Source of the DNA: Streptomyces sp. NBC_00576
GTDB taxonomy: Bacteria; Actinomycetota; Actinomycetes; Streptomycetales; Streptomycetaceae
Assembly (NCBI RefSeq): GCF_036345175.1
Contig: NZ_CP107780.1
Span: 4,836,001 to 4,900,000, forward strand
Length of the DNA: 64,000 bases
Direction of reading: 5' to 3'
Shown here: one piece after another, positions 1 to 7,061 of the stretch
Position numbering within the stretch: the stretch's first letter is position 1
How the letters are laid out: each line of letters starts with the position of its first letter
Translations under genes and position numbers: made by a program
Notes under the pieces: generated by a model
The model's input: the letters and a program-made list of their open reading frames with translations, nothing else
The model's database searches: none
What the model was told of the DNA's origin: nothing

Positions 1-1
1 A

Positions 2-130
2 CGAGGGCACCTGCATATGGCTGGCGGAGGGCCGGCCCGCGACGAACCCCAGATGCTCGGCACGGCTGATGGGCTGGACACGGAGTGGCACGAGCGGGGC
101 TCCTTCAGCAGGTTCGGCCTACCACCCTAG
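2..130 (+). CDS. C-terminal end of an unidentified gene (cut by window edge)
   Basis: An open frame enters from the left edge and stops at a TAG at 128-130, giving about 42 residues ending in RFGLPP. Third codon positions are mostly G or C, as expected for coding DNA here. No motif identifies a family. The duplicated block described below begins almost exactly at its stop codon. It may be a real gene tail or a chance open frame; the upstream sequence is needed to decide. Confidence 0.3.
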   Translation, partial: RGHLHMAGGGPARDEPQMLGTADGLDTEWHERGSFSRFGLPP

Positions 131-334
131 GAGATCAACTCCGGCGGTCCCGTCCGTGGGCGGCCTGTCCGTGACCACGTTCCACACGGTCTGGAACAGG
201 CACCCGGCCGTCAGATACCACCCGGGCAGATCCAGCGTCGCGGTGCGGGCCAGCACCTCCACCAACACGTCGTTGCGGGACAACACCTCGCGCAGAGCCC
301 CGAGTTGTTCATCGAGGGCAAGCCGACCGATCAT
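119..334 (-). pseudogene. Nucleotidyltransferase (PF06042-type) remnant, internally deleted
   Basis: The first ~62 codons are nearly identical to the intact nucleotidyltransferase at 4462-5085, including the AGCLFQTVWN motif. The reading then breaks at 'ccgtccgtggg' (150) and runs into the sequence that forms the extreme 3' end of the intact gene (gatcaactccgg at 133, matching gatcagctccgg at 4460). About 425 bp holding the catalytic acidic residues are therefore missing, and the end is out of frame. The join falls in a short shared 'ccgt' stretch, which suggests a microhomology deletion after duplication. The product should have no catalytic activity. Confidence 0.8.
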
Positions 335-361
335 CGGCCCTGCCTACCACAGGGCAACGCC

Positions 362-598
362 TTACGCCTCGGGGCGCTCGGCAACGAAAGAGCCCAGGCC
401 CGGTTCGGTGTAGATGAGCCCCTCCGCGCGCAGGCCCTTGTGCACCTTCTGCGCAGTCACGGCGGCGATACCGAACTCCGCGGTGATCTCCACAACGGAC
501 GGGATGCGAGTCCGTGGCGGGTACGTGCCGTCCTCGATACGGCGGCGGATCACCTCGGCCACCTGGCGCCAGCGGGGGATATCGGCAGCAAATTCCAT
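362..598 (-). CDS. GntR-family transcriptional regulator (short, left copy)
   Basis: This 78-residue protein is essentially only a winged-helix GntR DNA-binding domain (PRWRQVAEVIRRRIEDG, then IPSVVEITAEFGI, then a wing ending GLGSFVAERPEA). It has no effector-binding domain. The ATG at 598 is chosen because it lines up with the start of the right-hand copy (5355); longer frames upstream lack matching sequence. It lies 27 bp before the nucleotidyltransferase remnant on the same strand and diverges from the gene at 760. It probably represses its own divergent promoter region. Paralogue of 5113-5355. Confidence 0.8.
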   Translation of the reverse strand: MEFAADIPRWRQVAEVIRRRIEDGTYPPRTRIPSVVEITAEFGIAAVTAQKVHKGLRAEGLIYTEPGLGSFVAERPEA

Positions 599-759
599 CA
601 CCGCACCACCATGCGCAGACGGCCGTATTCTGCGCGATTCACAGTTCACCGCTCATGCAGCAGTAGACCGCAGTAGGGTATAGCTTTGAAAGACCCCGGC
701 AACGGATTCCGGCCGCCCCGGGGCATGGCCACCAGTCAACTTGAACGGAGCTGATGACA

Positions 760-1074
760 GTGAATGACCCTATCGGCCGTCTCATCATCTGGGTGAGCAC
801 TCTGCTCACCCCACGCGGCACGCACCGCCGCACACTCCCGACCGTCTCCCTTCTCGTACCGACCGCTCCACCGCCCGCCCGAACCACACTCCCCACCCAC
901 CGCAGCCCCTACGGCATGGACGCCGGCGCCCGTATCGACGGCACCGCCACCAGGTCCGTACGGCCGTACCTCACCGCCCATGAACAGCGGCTGCGGCGAC
1001 GGGAGTTGGCCATGACCACCCTGAGGCTGGACATGCCCGGCCCGTACTGGTTCCACGGGACGGAGGTCGCCTGA
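760..1074 (+). CDS. Small protein of unknown function, module gene 1 (left copy)
   Basis: About 104 residues, rich in Pro, Thr and Arg in the middle, with conserved ends: a DPIGRLI start and a C-terminal stretch ending GPYWFHGTEVA. I do not recognise the family. It is clearly homologous to 5501-5812. The GTG at 760 is preferred over the ATG at 754 because the CGGAG at 746-750 is 9 nt from the GTG but only 3 nt from the ATG, and the right copy starts at the equivalent base. The stop overlaps the next start by one base (TGATG), so the pair is probably translationally coupled. Confidence 0.7.
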   Translation: MNDPIGRLIIWVSTLLTPRGTHRRTLPTVSLLVPTAPPPARTTLPTHRSPYGMDAGARIDGTATRSVRPYLTAHEQRLRRRELAMTTLRLDMPGPYWFHGTEVA

Positions 1075-1388
1075 TGCGAGCGGAACCGGAGTCGACGAAC
1101 GCCCCCGAACTGCCGTACCAGCCACGCCTGTTGCCCTGGTCCGGCCAACAGGGCAAGCCCTGTTATCTGATCACCGACGCCCACGGCGGCCCCGTGTCCC
1201 GCCTGGCCGACGCGACGGAGTCCATCCAGCTCGGCATGGGCACCGAACTCCTCGCCCACGCCCGCGAACTACTCCCGGACACGCCACTCGGCGAACTCCG
1301 TTTCCTCGCCGAGAGGTTGACGGAGGCTCTCCGGGATGCGCTTCGCGTGGCCGAGAGCCGGGGACAGCGGTTGAGCCGGCTGAACTGA
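1074..1388 (+). CDS. Small protein of unknown function, module gene 2 (left copy)
   Basis: 104 residues with no signal peptide or membrane segment. It has a conserved core (GKPCYLITD, then GPVSRLAD, then ATESIQLGMG) and a C-terminal helix rich in Leu, Ala and Arg (LRFLAERLTEALRDALRVAESRG). Homologous to 5812-6132, where changes are mostly conservative, which suggests both copies have been under selection. The family is not recognised. Coupling to the preceding gene suggests the two products act together. Confidence 0.75.
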   Translation: MRAEPESTNAPELPYQPRLLPWSGQQGKPCYLITDAHGGPVSRLADATESIQLGMGTELLAHARELLPDTPLGELRFLAERLTEALRDALRVAESRGQRLSRLN

Positions 1389-1420
1389 GCCGCAGGGACA
1401 CCCGCCCGACGCCGTGCTGG

Positions 1421-1442
1421 GGGCCCGGAGCCGTCCGGGCCC
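1421..1442 (+). terminator. Hairpin after the left module
   Basis: A 9-bp perfect stem (gggcccgga / tccgggccc) with a GCCG loop lies 33 bp after the stop of the small gene pair. A comparable stem is present at the same place in the right copy (6166-6188). There is no U-tract, which is usual for Streptomyces. Confidence 0.6.
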
Positions 1443-1694
1443 TCATCGCTGTGTCACTGGCCGCGGTTGTCGTTCGCGGTGACTTCGGAAGCTGATCCGC
1501 CGCCCAGGGCCAGTTGCCAGTGCCGGCAGAAAGACTGCCCAGCGTGATCGAACCCAATCCGAAGGCGGACCTCCTCCGCTGGTGCGAGCTGTTCGGTAGG
1601 CCGCTTACCAAGATCGCGGCCGACGGGGGCATCGTCACGCGCGTCCGTCGCACGAGGCGGAGACCGGGTCCCGGACCGTCCGCCACGACCGCCC

Positions 1695-1732
1695 TTGACC
1701 TGGAGCGCGCTCCAGATACGAGCATGGGCGGC
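1695..1732 (+). promoter_or_regulatory. MerR-type promoter of the aldo/keto reductase, probably leaderless
   Basis: A TTGACC -35 (1695-1700) is followed by a 19-bp spacer and a weak -10 (GAGCAT, 1720-1725). The perfect 16-bp palindrome CTGGAGCGCGCTCCAG (1700-1715) sits inside the spacer. A long spacer carrying a dyad is the hallmark of MerR-family activation, and a merR gene lies directly downstream. Transcription would start near 1732-1733, at the ATG itself, so the mRNA is likely leaderless. Confidence 0.65.
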
Positions 1733-2671
1733 ATGAACACCACCGATCCCCAGATCGTCCTCGGAACAATGGACTTCGGCACCCGCGTCGATCCCGACCG
1801 GGCCTTCGCGATCCTCGACTCCTTCGTCGCCGGCGGCGGTGTCTGGCTCGACACCGCGAACTGCTACTCCTTCTGGAACGACCCCAGTGGCGTCGGCGGC
1901 GCCAGCGAGCGCGTGATAGGCGCGTGGCTTCGGGCCCGCCCGGGCGCGCGCGACGCGGTACGGATCGCGACGAAGGTCCGGCAGAACCCGCTCGTCCCGC
2001 ACTCCTGGCCGAAGAGCGCCGAAGGACTTTCCGCCCCCGCCGTCCACGCCGGTGTGGAGGAGAGCCTGGGACGTCTGGGAGTCGATCACATCGATCTGCT
2101 GTGGGCCCACGCCGAGGACCGCACCGTTCCACTGGAGGAGACGGTCGGCGCATTCGGCGAGTTGGTCGCAAAGGGAGTAGCTCTGCGGGTGGGGGCGGCG
2201 AACCACGCCGCCTGGCGCGTCGAGCGCGCCCGGTCACTCGCGCGGGAGCAGCGCGTGGAACCGTGGACGGCCCTGCAACTGCGCCACTCACTCGTCCAGC
2301 CGCGCCCGCTCACCCCTCTCGCGGAGGCCGGCCACCGCATGCTCGCCGCCGAGGACCTGGACCTCGCGCGGTCGGAGGGGCTCGCCGTATGGTCGTACAG
2401 CGCGCTGATGTGGGGTTCCTACGTGCGCGCGGACAAACCGCTTCCGCAAACATATGACCACCCCGGAACCATCCAGGTGCTCTCGGTCCTGGACGACGTC
2501 GCCCGCGAGCTCTCGGCCACGCGGAACCAGGTCGTCCTGGCATGGCTGATGCGGCAGGGGATCGACCCCATCGTCGGCGCGAGCCGGGTGGAGCAGATCG
2601 AGGAGGCACTCGCCGCACGCCGTGTGCGGCTCAGCGACGAGCACCTGGCGCGCTTCGACGAAGCGCGATAG
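1733..2671 (+). CDS. Aldo/keto reductase
   Basis: A 312-residue NAD(P)H-dependent aldo/keto reductase. The typical tetrad is visible: Asp and Tyr in LDTANCYSF, Lys in IATKV, and His in LLWAHAED; the C-terminal cofactor motif is IVGASRVEQIEEAL. The ATG at 1733 is chosen because the family starts near the IVLGTMDFGT strand and the promoter places the transcript start there; an in-frame ATG at 1724 and a frame extending back to 1514 are less likely. It is followed 19 bp later by a MerR regulator, so expression probably responds to an unknown small-molecule or stress signal. Substrate unknown. Confidence 0.85.
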   Translation: MNTTDPQIVLGTMDFGTRVDPDRAFAILDSFVAGGGVWLDTANCYSFWNDPSGVGGASERVIGAWLRARPGARDAVRIATKVRQNPLVPHSWPKSAEGLSAPAVHAGVEESLGRLGVDHIDLLWAHAEDRTVPLEETVGAFGELVAKGVALRVGAANHAAWRVERARSLAREQRVEPWTALQLRHSLVQPRPLTPLAEAGHRMLAAEDLDLARSEGLAVWSYSALMWGSYVRADKPLPQTYDHPGTIQVLSVLDDVARELSATRNQVVLAWLMRQGIDPIVGASRVEQIEEALAARRVRLSDEHLARFDEAR

Positions 2672-2690
2672 CAGCCGCCCAAGGAGCCTC

Positions 2691-3038
2691 ATGACCACCA
2701 TCGCCCCGGCCACCGCCGCCGACCGTACTGGTGTCTCCATCGACACACTGCGCTACTACGAGCGCGAAGGGCTCATCGGCCCGATCCGGCGCTCCGCCGG
2801 CGGGCGCAGGGAGTACACCGAAGACGACCTCTTCTGGATCGGCCTGGTCACGTGCTTCCGCGAGGCCGGCCTCGGCATCGCGGACCTGCGGGAGTTCGTC
2901 GCCATTCTGCGCGCCGAACACTCTCCGCAGGACCGGGTCGCCTTCCTTCGCGGGCGCCGGTCCGCCCTGGAGCAGCGGGCGGCGGCTCTGTGCCGGGCCA
3001 TGGAGGTTCTCGACGAGAAGATCGCCTACTACAGCTGA
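2691..3038 (+). CDS. MerR-family transcriptional regulator
   Basis: A 115-residue protein with an N-terminal winged helix-turn-helix (SIDTLRYYEREGLIGPIRR is the signature stretch) and a C-terminal dimerisation coiled coil (LRGRRSALEQRAAALCRAMEVLDEKIAYY). This length fits the small MerR subgroup with little or no effector domain. It starts at an ATG with AAGGAG 5 nt upstream and lies just after the reductase gene. It is the obvious candidate to act at the dyad at 1700-1715, and possibly at the similar site at 37733-37757. Confidence 0.88.
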   Translation: MTTIAPATAADRTGVSIDTLRYYEREGLIGPIRRSAGGRREYTEDDLFWIGLVTCFREAGLGIADLREFVAILRAEHSPQDRVAFLRGRRSALEQRAAALCRAMEVLDEKIAYYS

Positions 3039-3209
3039 GGGCCGGGAGCCCCGCACTCGGCTCCCGCCCTGTCCACCCCGCCTTGCCCACGATCCCGAAC
3101 TCCACGCCGTCGGAGCCGGCAACGGCGCAACCTCAGGTGAGACATGCCTGCCGGGACCCCCGGTAGCCCTGCGCAACCGGTTGTCAGTGCTGTTCGGCAG
3201 GGTGTGCAT

Positions 3210-4379
3210 GTGACGAATCGAGACGAGGAACGTGGCACCCCCATCTGGTCGCGACTGCCTTCGACGGCCAGAGAGCTGCTCATGGCAACTGAATGGGGCG
3301 CCCTGCAGCATGCATATGGGAGCGCCGAGGACACCCCGCCGTACCTGTGCCAACTCCTGAACGAGGATCCCGAGGTGCAGGCCGAGGCACTGGGAATGCT
3401 CGATATGTCCGTGCTGCATCAAGGATCCCTGTACAGCTCCACCCCGCCGGCCGCACTGTTCGTCGCAGCGATCCTGACCCACCGCCAAACATTGGCCGAG
3501 CACGAGAGCTTCTTCCCCTGGGACGACCGGACCCGACCCCTACGGGCCGCACTACTCGACTGGCTCGGCCAGATCGCCGACTCGGCCTCCTACGGCGAGG
3601 TTCCCGGCAGCGAGGACGAGTGCGGGGATGAGTACGACGGCGAGGACGAAGACGAGCTCGAAGCGATCCACGCATGCCGGAGTATCCGACGCGAGCTCTA
3701 CGACGCGGTCGAACCGTTCCTCGACGATCCGCATCCGGACACCCGAGAGGCAGCCCTCGGAGCGGTCACCCTGCTTCTGAAGGCACCCGGCCTCGCCGAA
3801 CTCGTTCCCCGCGCCGCCCACCGCCTGCGTAGCGTTCTCGCAGCGGACGGCAGCCGCCGAGAACGCTCCTCCGCAGCTCTGGCCTTGGGCGCCTGGGGCC
3901 AGGACACCACCGGCCTCCTCAACGATCCTGATCCAGCCGTGCGCACCTGCGCCGCCCTGGCCAGCGGATGCGCGCGCATGCCACGCGCCACCGCCGTCCT
4001 GCTCGAAGCCCTGCAAAACCCGGTCGAGGCAGACCACTGGTTCCCCGACGCACTCCCTCAATTCGACGGCTGGCTCCGCTTCACCCTCCTGCAGGCCGTC
4101 CTTGACCGCGTCGATGCCTTCGAAGACCTGGCTCCGGCGGCCATGGCCCTTATACCGCTCGCCAGCGACTTCACCGTCGACCGCGACTGGGGTCCGCTGC
4201 TCGTCAAAGCCTTCCCCACCGGCTACAGCCCCGGCCTGCCACTGTCGGCCGCGCAACGAGAGCTCCTGCAAGCCGTCACCGCCAATGACAACTGCTGGGG
4301 GAACATCGGCAACAAATTCCGCTGGCTCAGGAAAGTCGGCCTGCCAGAACAGCGGGCCGCCATCCGAGCCCTGCTCTGA
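3210..4379 (+). CDS. HEAT-repeat protein of unknown function
   Basis: About 389 residues of alpha-helical repeat, with a family-typical opening (ATEWGALQHAYGSAEDTP) and helical pairs such as DDPHPDTREAALGAVTLLLK and LNDPDPAVRTCAALASGCA. A very acidic insert (ECGDEYDGEDEDELEA, near residue 135) separates the N-terminal and C-terminal repeats. The GTG at 3210 leaves about 25 residues before the conserved tryptophan, as in relatives I recall; the ATG at 3282 is an alternative. Such proteins usually serve as protein-binding scaffolds; no enzymatic motif is seen. It lies between the two copies of the duplicated module. Confidence 0.7.
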   Translation: MTNRDEERGTPIWSRLPSTARELLMATEWGALQHAYGSAEDTPPYLCQLLNEDPEVQAEALGMLDMSVLHQGSLYSSTPPAALFVAAILTHRQTLAEHESFFPWDDRTRPLRAALLDWLGQIADSASYGEVPGSEDECGDEYDGEDEDELEAIHACRSIRRELYDAVEPFLDDPHPDTREAALGAVTLLLKAPGLAELVPRAAHRLRSVLAADGSRRERSSAALALGAWGQDTTGLLNDPDPAVRTCAALASGCARMPRATAVLLEALQNPVEADHWFPDALPQFDGWLRFTLLQAVLDRVDAFEDLAPAAMALIPLASDFTVDRDWGPLLVKAFPTGYSPGLPLSAAQRELLQAVTANDNCWGNIGNKFRWLRKVGLPEQRAAIRALL

Positions 4380-4461
4380 TCACATGGCCGCCGACGGCCC
4401 GGGTGCTCGACGCCCGTCGCCCGGCGGCAGCCCAGGGCCACTGAGCGGTACCCCCTGGCGA

Positions 4462-5085
4462 TCAGCTCCGGCTGTCCCGTGACCCCCTCGGCCGAGGCCA
4501 GTCCAGCACCGTCAGCTCGGGCCACTGCTCCCCCCACCGCGCCGCCTTCGCCTCGTAGACGGCCTGCGGGGCAAGGACCGGGTTCGGCCGGACGACGAGG
4601 TTGAACACGTCCGAGAGCCCGTGCGGCGCGTACACACGCCACTGGCCGTCCCGTTCCAGGCGTACGCCCAGACAGCACGTCGTCGCCGCGAAACTGTCGA
4701 TCGCCGCCTCGGTGGACCGGTACGGCGGGCACGGGACGCCGAACTTCTCCTCGTACCAGAGGTGGACCCGGGCCTCGTTGCGGATCTCGACCTCGGCGGG
4801 CAGGCCGGCGAAGACCTCGCGCCCAGCACCGATCGCCCTGTTCTCCGCCTCCCACGACAGGTCACCGTCGTCGAAGTAGAAGACGTCGTAGTCCTTGATG
4901 CCGTCCGTGGGCGGCCTGTCCGTGACCACGTTCCACACGGTCTGGAACAGGCACCCGGCCGTCAGATACCACCCGGGCAGATCCAGCGTCGCGGTGCGGG
5001 CCAGCACCTCCACCAACACGTCGTTGCGCGACAACACCTCGCGCAGAGCCCCGAGTTGTTCATCGAGGGCAAGCCGACCGATCAT
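4462..5085 (-). CDS. Nucleotidyltransferase family protein (PF06042-like)
   Basis: A 207-residue cytoplasmic protein with the features of the NTP_transf_6 family: an AGCLFQTVWN strand-helix followed by an acidic IKDYDVFYFDDGDLSWEAE stretch that would bind metal and nucleotide. The central region (VHLWYEEKFGVPCPPYRSTEAAID, with a Trp-Tyr-Glu motif) is also typical. Its biochemical substrate is not established. It follows the GntR gene by 27 bp and should be co-transcribed with it. A truncated duplicate lies at 119-334. Confidence 0.85.
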   Translation of the reverse strand: MIGRLALDEQLGALREVLSRNDVLVEVLARTATLDLPGWYLTAGCLFQTVWNVVTDRPPTDGIKDYDVFYFDDGDLSWEAENRAIGAGREVFAGLPAEVEIRNEARVHLWYEEKFGVPCPPYRSTEAAIDSFAATTCCLGVRLERDGQWRVYAPHGLSDVFNLVVRPNPVLAPQAVYEAKAARWGEQWPELTVLDWPRPRGSRDSRS

Positions 5086-5112
5086 CGGCCCTGCATACCA
5101 CAGGGCAACGCC

Positions 5113-5355
5113 TTACACCTCGGGGCGCTCGGCGACGAAAGAGCCCAGGCCGACCTCTGCACGGATCAGCCCCTCCGCCTTGAGGTGGGCCAGCGCCTTC
5201 TGGGCGGTGGAACTCGCGATGCCGAACTCGGCGGACAGTTCAACGACCGACGGCACACGGGCACCCACCGGGTACTCCCCGTCGGCGATGCGGGCGGTGA
5301 TGACTGCGGCGACCTGGCGCCAGACGGGTCGGGTTCGATCGAGCTCGGGTGTCAT
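5113..5355 (-). CDS. GntR-family transcriptional regulator (short, right copy)
   Basis: 80 residues, almost only the GntR winged helix (VWRQVAAVITARIADGEYP, VPSVVELSAEFGI, wing ending GLGSFVAERPEV). The ATG at 5355 is supported by the length of the paralogue at 362-598. It lacks a ligand-binding domain, so regulation is probably by autorepression or by protein partners. It diverges from the small genes at 5501-6132 across an intergenic region carrying three GGTAGAC repeats, and leads into the nucleotidyltransferase gene. Confidence 0.82.
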   Translation of the reverse strand: MTPELDRTRPVWRQVAAVITARIADGEYPVGARVPSVVELSAEFGIASSTAQKALAHLKAEGLIRAEVGLGSFVAERPEV

Positions 5356-5375
5356 GCAGTTGACGCTAAAACTCT

Positions 5376-5412
5376 GCGGTAGACCGCGCGACCGCGGTAG
5401 ACTTCGGTAGAC
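5376..5412. promoter_or_regulatory. Three GGTAGAC repeats, putative GntR operator
   Basis: The heptamer-plus motif (G/T)CGGTAGAC occurs at 5376-5384, 5394-5402 and 5404-5412, immediately upstream of the regulator start and between the divergent genes. The first copy is part of the near-palindrome GCGGTAGACCGC. A degenerate version (CAGTAGAC) occurs at the same place in the left copy (661-668). The location fits autoregulation by the neighbouring GntR protein; binding is inferred. Confidence 0.5.
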
Positions 5413-5500
5413 CGCGATTGGATAGCCGAGAAGACCCCCGCAACGGGAGCAAGCCGTTCGGGGGCACGGCCACCAGCTGAACCAGACAGGAGCTGATGAC

Positions 5501-5812
5501 ATGAGCGACCTTATCGGCCGCCTCATCACTTGGGTGGGCCTGCTAGCCACCCCACACGGCACCCACCGCCGCACACACCCGACCACCCCCCTCACGCCCA
5601 CCAGTCCGCCCCCAGCCCGAACCCCACTCCCCACCCACCGCAGCCCCTACAGCCTGGACGCCGGCACCCGTATCGATGGCACCACCACCAGGTCCGTACG
5701 CCCGTACCTCACCGCTCATGAACAGCGGCTACGGCACCGGGAGTTGGCGACGGCCACCCTGGGGATCGACGTGCCCGGCCCGTACTGGATCCACGGGACG
5801 GAGGTCGCCTGA
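5501..5812 (+). CDS. Small protein of unknown function, module gene 1 (right copy)
   Basis: 103 residues; a Pro/Thr-rich middle is flanked by a conserved IGRLI start and the C-terminal RSVRPYLTAHEQRLRHREL and GPYWIHGTEVA stretches. It begins at an ATG preceded by AGGAG. Paralogue of 760-1074, with the C-terminal half best conserved. No family is recognised and no signal peptide or membrane segment is evident. The TGATG overlap with the next gene indicates translational coupling. Confidence 0.75.
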   Translation: MSDLIGRLITWVGLLATPHGTHRRTHPTTPLTPTSPPPARTPLPTHRSPYSLDAGTRIDGTTTRSVRPYLTAHEQRLRHRELATATLGIDVPGPYWIHGTEVA

Positions 5813-6132
5813 TGCGAGCGGAAACGGAACCGGAGTCGACGAATGCCCCCGAACTGCCGCACCGGCCACGTCTGTTGCCCTGGACCGGCCAGGAGGGCAA
5901 GCCCTGTTACCTGATCGCCGACGACCACGGCGGCCCCGTGTCCCGCCTGGCCGACGCGACGGAGTCCATCCAGCTCGGCATGGGCACGGAACTCCTCGCC
6001 CACGCCCGCGAACTGCTCCCGGACACGCCACGCGGCGAACTCCGCTTTCTGGCCGAGCGATTGACGGAAGCCCTCCGGGATGCGCTCCGCGTGGCCGAGA
6101 GCCGGGGGCAACGGCTGAACCGGCTGAACTGA
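5812..6132 (+). CDS. Small protein of unknown function, module gene 2 (right copy)
   Basis: 106 residues, highly similar to 1074-1388 (shared GKPCYLI, GGPVSRLADATESIQLGMG and C-terminal LRFLAERLTEALRDALRVAESRGQ). It is probably a soluble protein ending in an amphipathic helix. Function unknown. Its conservation beside the GntR and nucleotidyltransferase genes in both copies marks it as part of one functional module. Confidence 0.78.
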   Translation: MRAETEPESTNAPELPHRPRLLPWTGQEGKPCYLIADDHGGPVSRLADATESIQLGMGTELLAHARELLPDTPRGELRFLAERLTEALRDALRVAESRGQRLNRLN

Positions 6133-6165
6133 GCGGCAGGGCCGCCAGCCTGATGACGCGATGGC

Positions 6166-6188
6166 GGGCCCGAAGCCGACCCGGGCCC
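6166..6188 (+). terminator. Hairpin after the right module
   Basis: A GGGCCCG / CGGGCCC stem with a loop of about 9 nt lies 34 bp after the stop of the small gene pair, at the same place as the hairpin at 1421-1442. Confidence 0.5.
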
Positions 6189-6281
6189 CATCACCGTGCC
6201 CACATGGCCACGCCTGCTCAGCGATAGCTCGACCGAGGCGCCCTGAACCGCCCTTGGTCACGCCGCCCGGCTTCACCCGCC

Positions 6282-7061
6282 TCACCCCGTCGGCGCCTCT
6301 CCTCTCCCGTCACGCGGCCCGAACGCGCCCAACGCCTCCGCGTCCGTCGCCCGGGCGTTCAGGTAGTAGTCGGCCCAGTCGGCGATCTCCGGGTACGCGC
6401 ACTCCGCGACGAGGCGGGTGATCGCGGCCGGGATGTCGTACCGCGTCACGCGCAGGTCGGTGCCGGGGCCGAGGAGGCACCAGTGGGCGCCCGGGCGGCC
6501 GTACGGCATGCCGATGCTGCCGGGGTTCACGACGAGGCGGCCGTGGGCGAGGCGGACGTACGGCATGTGGGTGTGCCCGCAGACCACCGTGCGGACCGTT
6601 TCGGGGACGTCCGCGAAGACTTCTGTCCAGCGATCGGGGCGGGAGTCCACCAGGACGATCTCCTCGTCGTCGCGGGGTGTGGCGTGGCAGAAGAGGACGT
6701 CGCCGAGTCCACGGACGGGGAGGGTGAGGGAGGTGGGCAGGGCCGCCAGGAACTCGACGTCGGTGTCCGTGAGTTGGGCTGCTGCGAAGGGGGCGATGGG
6801 GTCGGGGATCGACGTCCGCTTTCCTCGTCGGTACTCGACCAGTTCCCGGTCCGCGTTCCCGGCGATCCACAGCACCCGGTCGCCCTGTTCTCGGAGGAGG
6901 GTGAGAACCTCTGCCGGCTGGGGGCCCGCCGTGATGTCCCCCGTCAGGACGACGCGCTCCGCGGCGGCCACTTCCGGCTCGGCGAGCACCGCTTCAAGGG
7001 CCGGGAGCACCCCGTGGATGTCGGAGAGGACGGCCACCCGGTTCAACTCGGCCGCGCTCAT
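6282..7061 (-). CDS. Metallophosphoesterase (calcineurin-like)
   Basis: 259 residues. The binuclear-metal motifs are present in order: SDIHG near the N-terminus, GDITAGPQ, GNAD, CHATP, and the C-terminal GHTHMPY followed by NPGSIGMPYGRPGAHW. This is the YfcE-like class of calcineurin-type phosphodiesterases; the substrate is unknown. The ATG at 7061 overlaps the stop of the upstream oxidoreductase gene by 4 nt (ATGA), so the two are translationally coupled. A frame extending back to 7166 lies inside the upstream gene and is rejected as the start. Confidence 0.88.
   Translation of the reverse strand: MSAAELNRVAVLSDIHGVLPALEAVLAEPEVAAAERVVLTGDITAGPQPAEVLTLLREQGDRVLWIAGNADRELVEYRRGKRTSIPDPIAPFAAAQLTDTDVEFLAALPTSLTLPVRGLGDVLFCHATPRDDEEIVLVDSRPDRWTEVFADVPETVRTVVCGHTHMPYVRLAHGRLVVNPGSIGMPYGRPGAHWCLLGPGTDLRVTRYDIPAAITRLVAECAYPEIADWADYYLNARATDAEALGAFGPRDGRGEAPTG

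Larger units (their letters stand above)
119..1445 (+). repeat. Left copy of a direct segmental duplication
   Basis: This block matches about 4446-6190 in the same orientation and gene order: nucleotidyltransferase (remnant here), GntR regulator, two small coupled genes and a terminator. The offset is 4751 at the nucleotidyltransferase start codon (334 against 5085) and 4738 at the last gene, because of small indels. The regulator halves have diverged more than the small-gene halves. The two copies bracket an aldo/keto reductase, a MerR regulator and a HEAT-repeat gene. Confidence 0.85.
4446..6190 (+). repeat. Right copy of the direct segmental duplication
   Basis: This is the intact version of the block at 119-1445. 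It contains a complete nucleotidyltransferase, a GntR regulator, two small coupled genes and a terminator hairpin. Sequence similarity starts close to the 3' end of the nucleotidyltransferase and fades just after the hairpin. Confidence 0.85.

Noticed and set aside
690..724. A leader hairpin conserved between the two small-gene modules
   Set aside because: The right copy (5435-5464) has a good stem of about 11 bp, but the left copy does not fold the same way, so conservation of structure is not supported.
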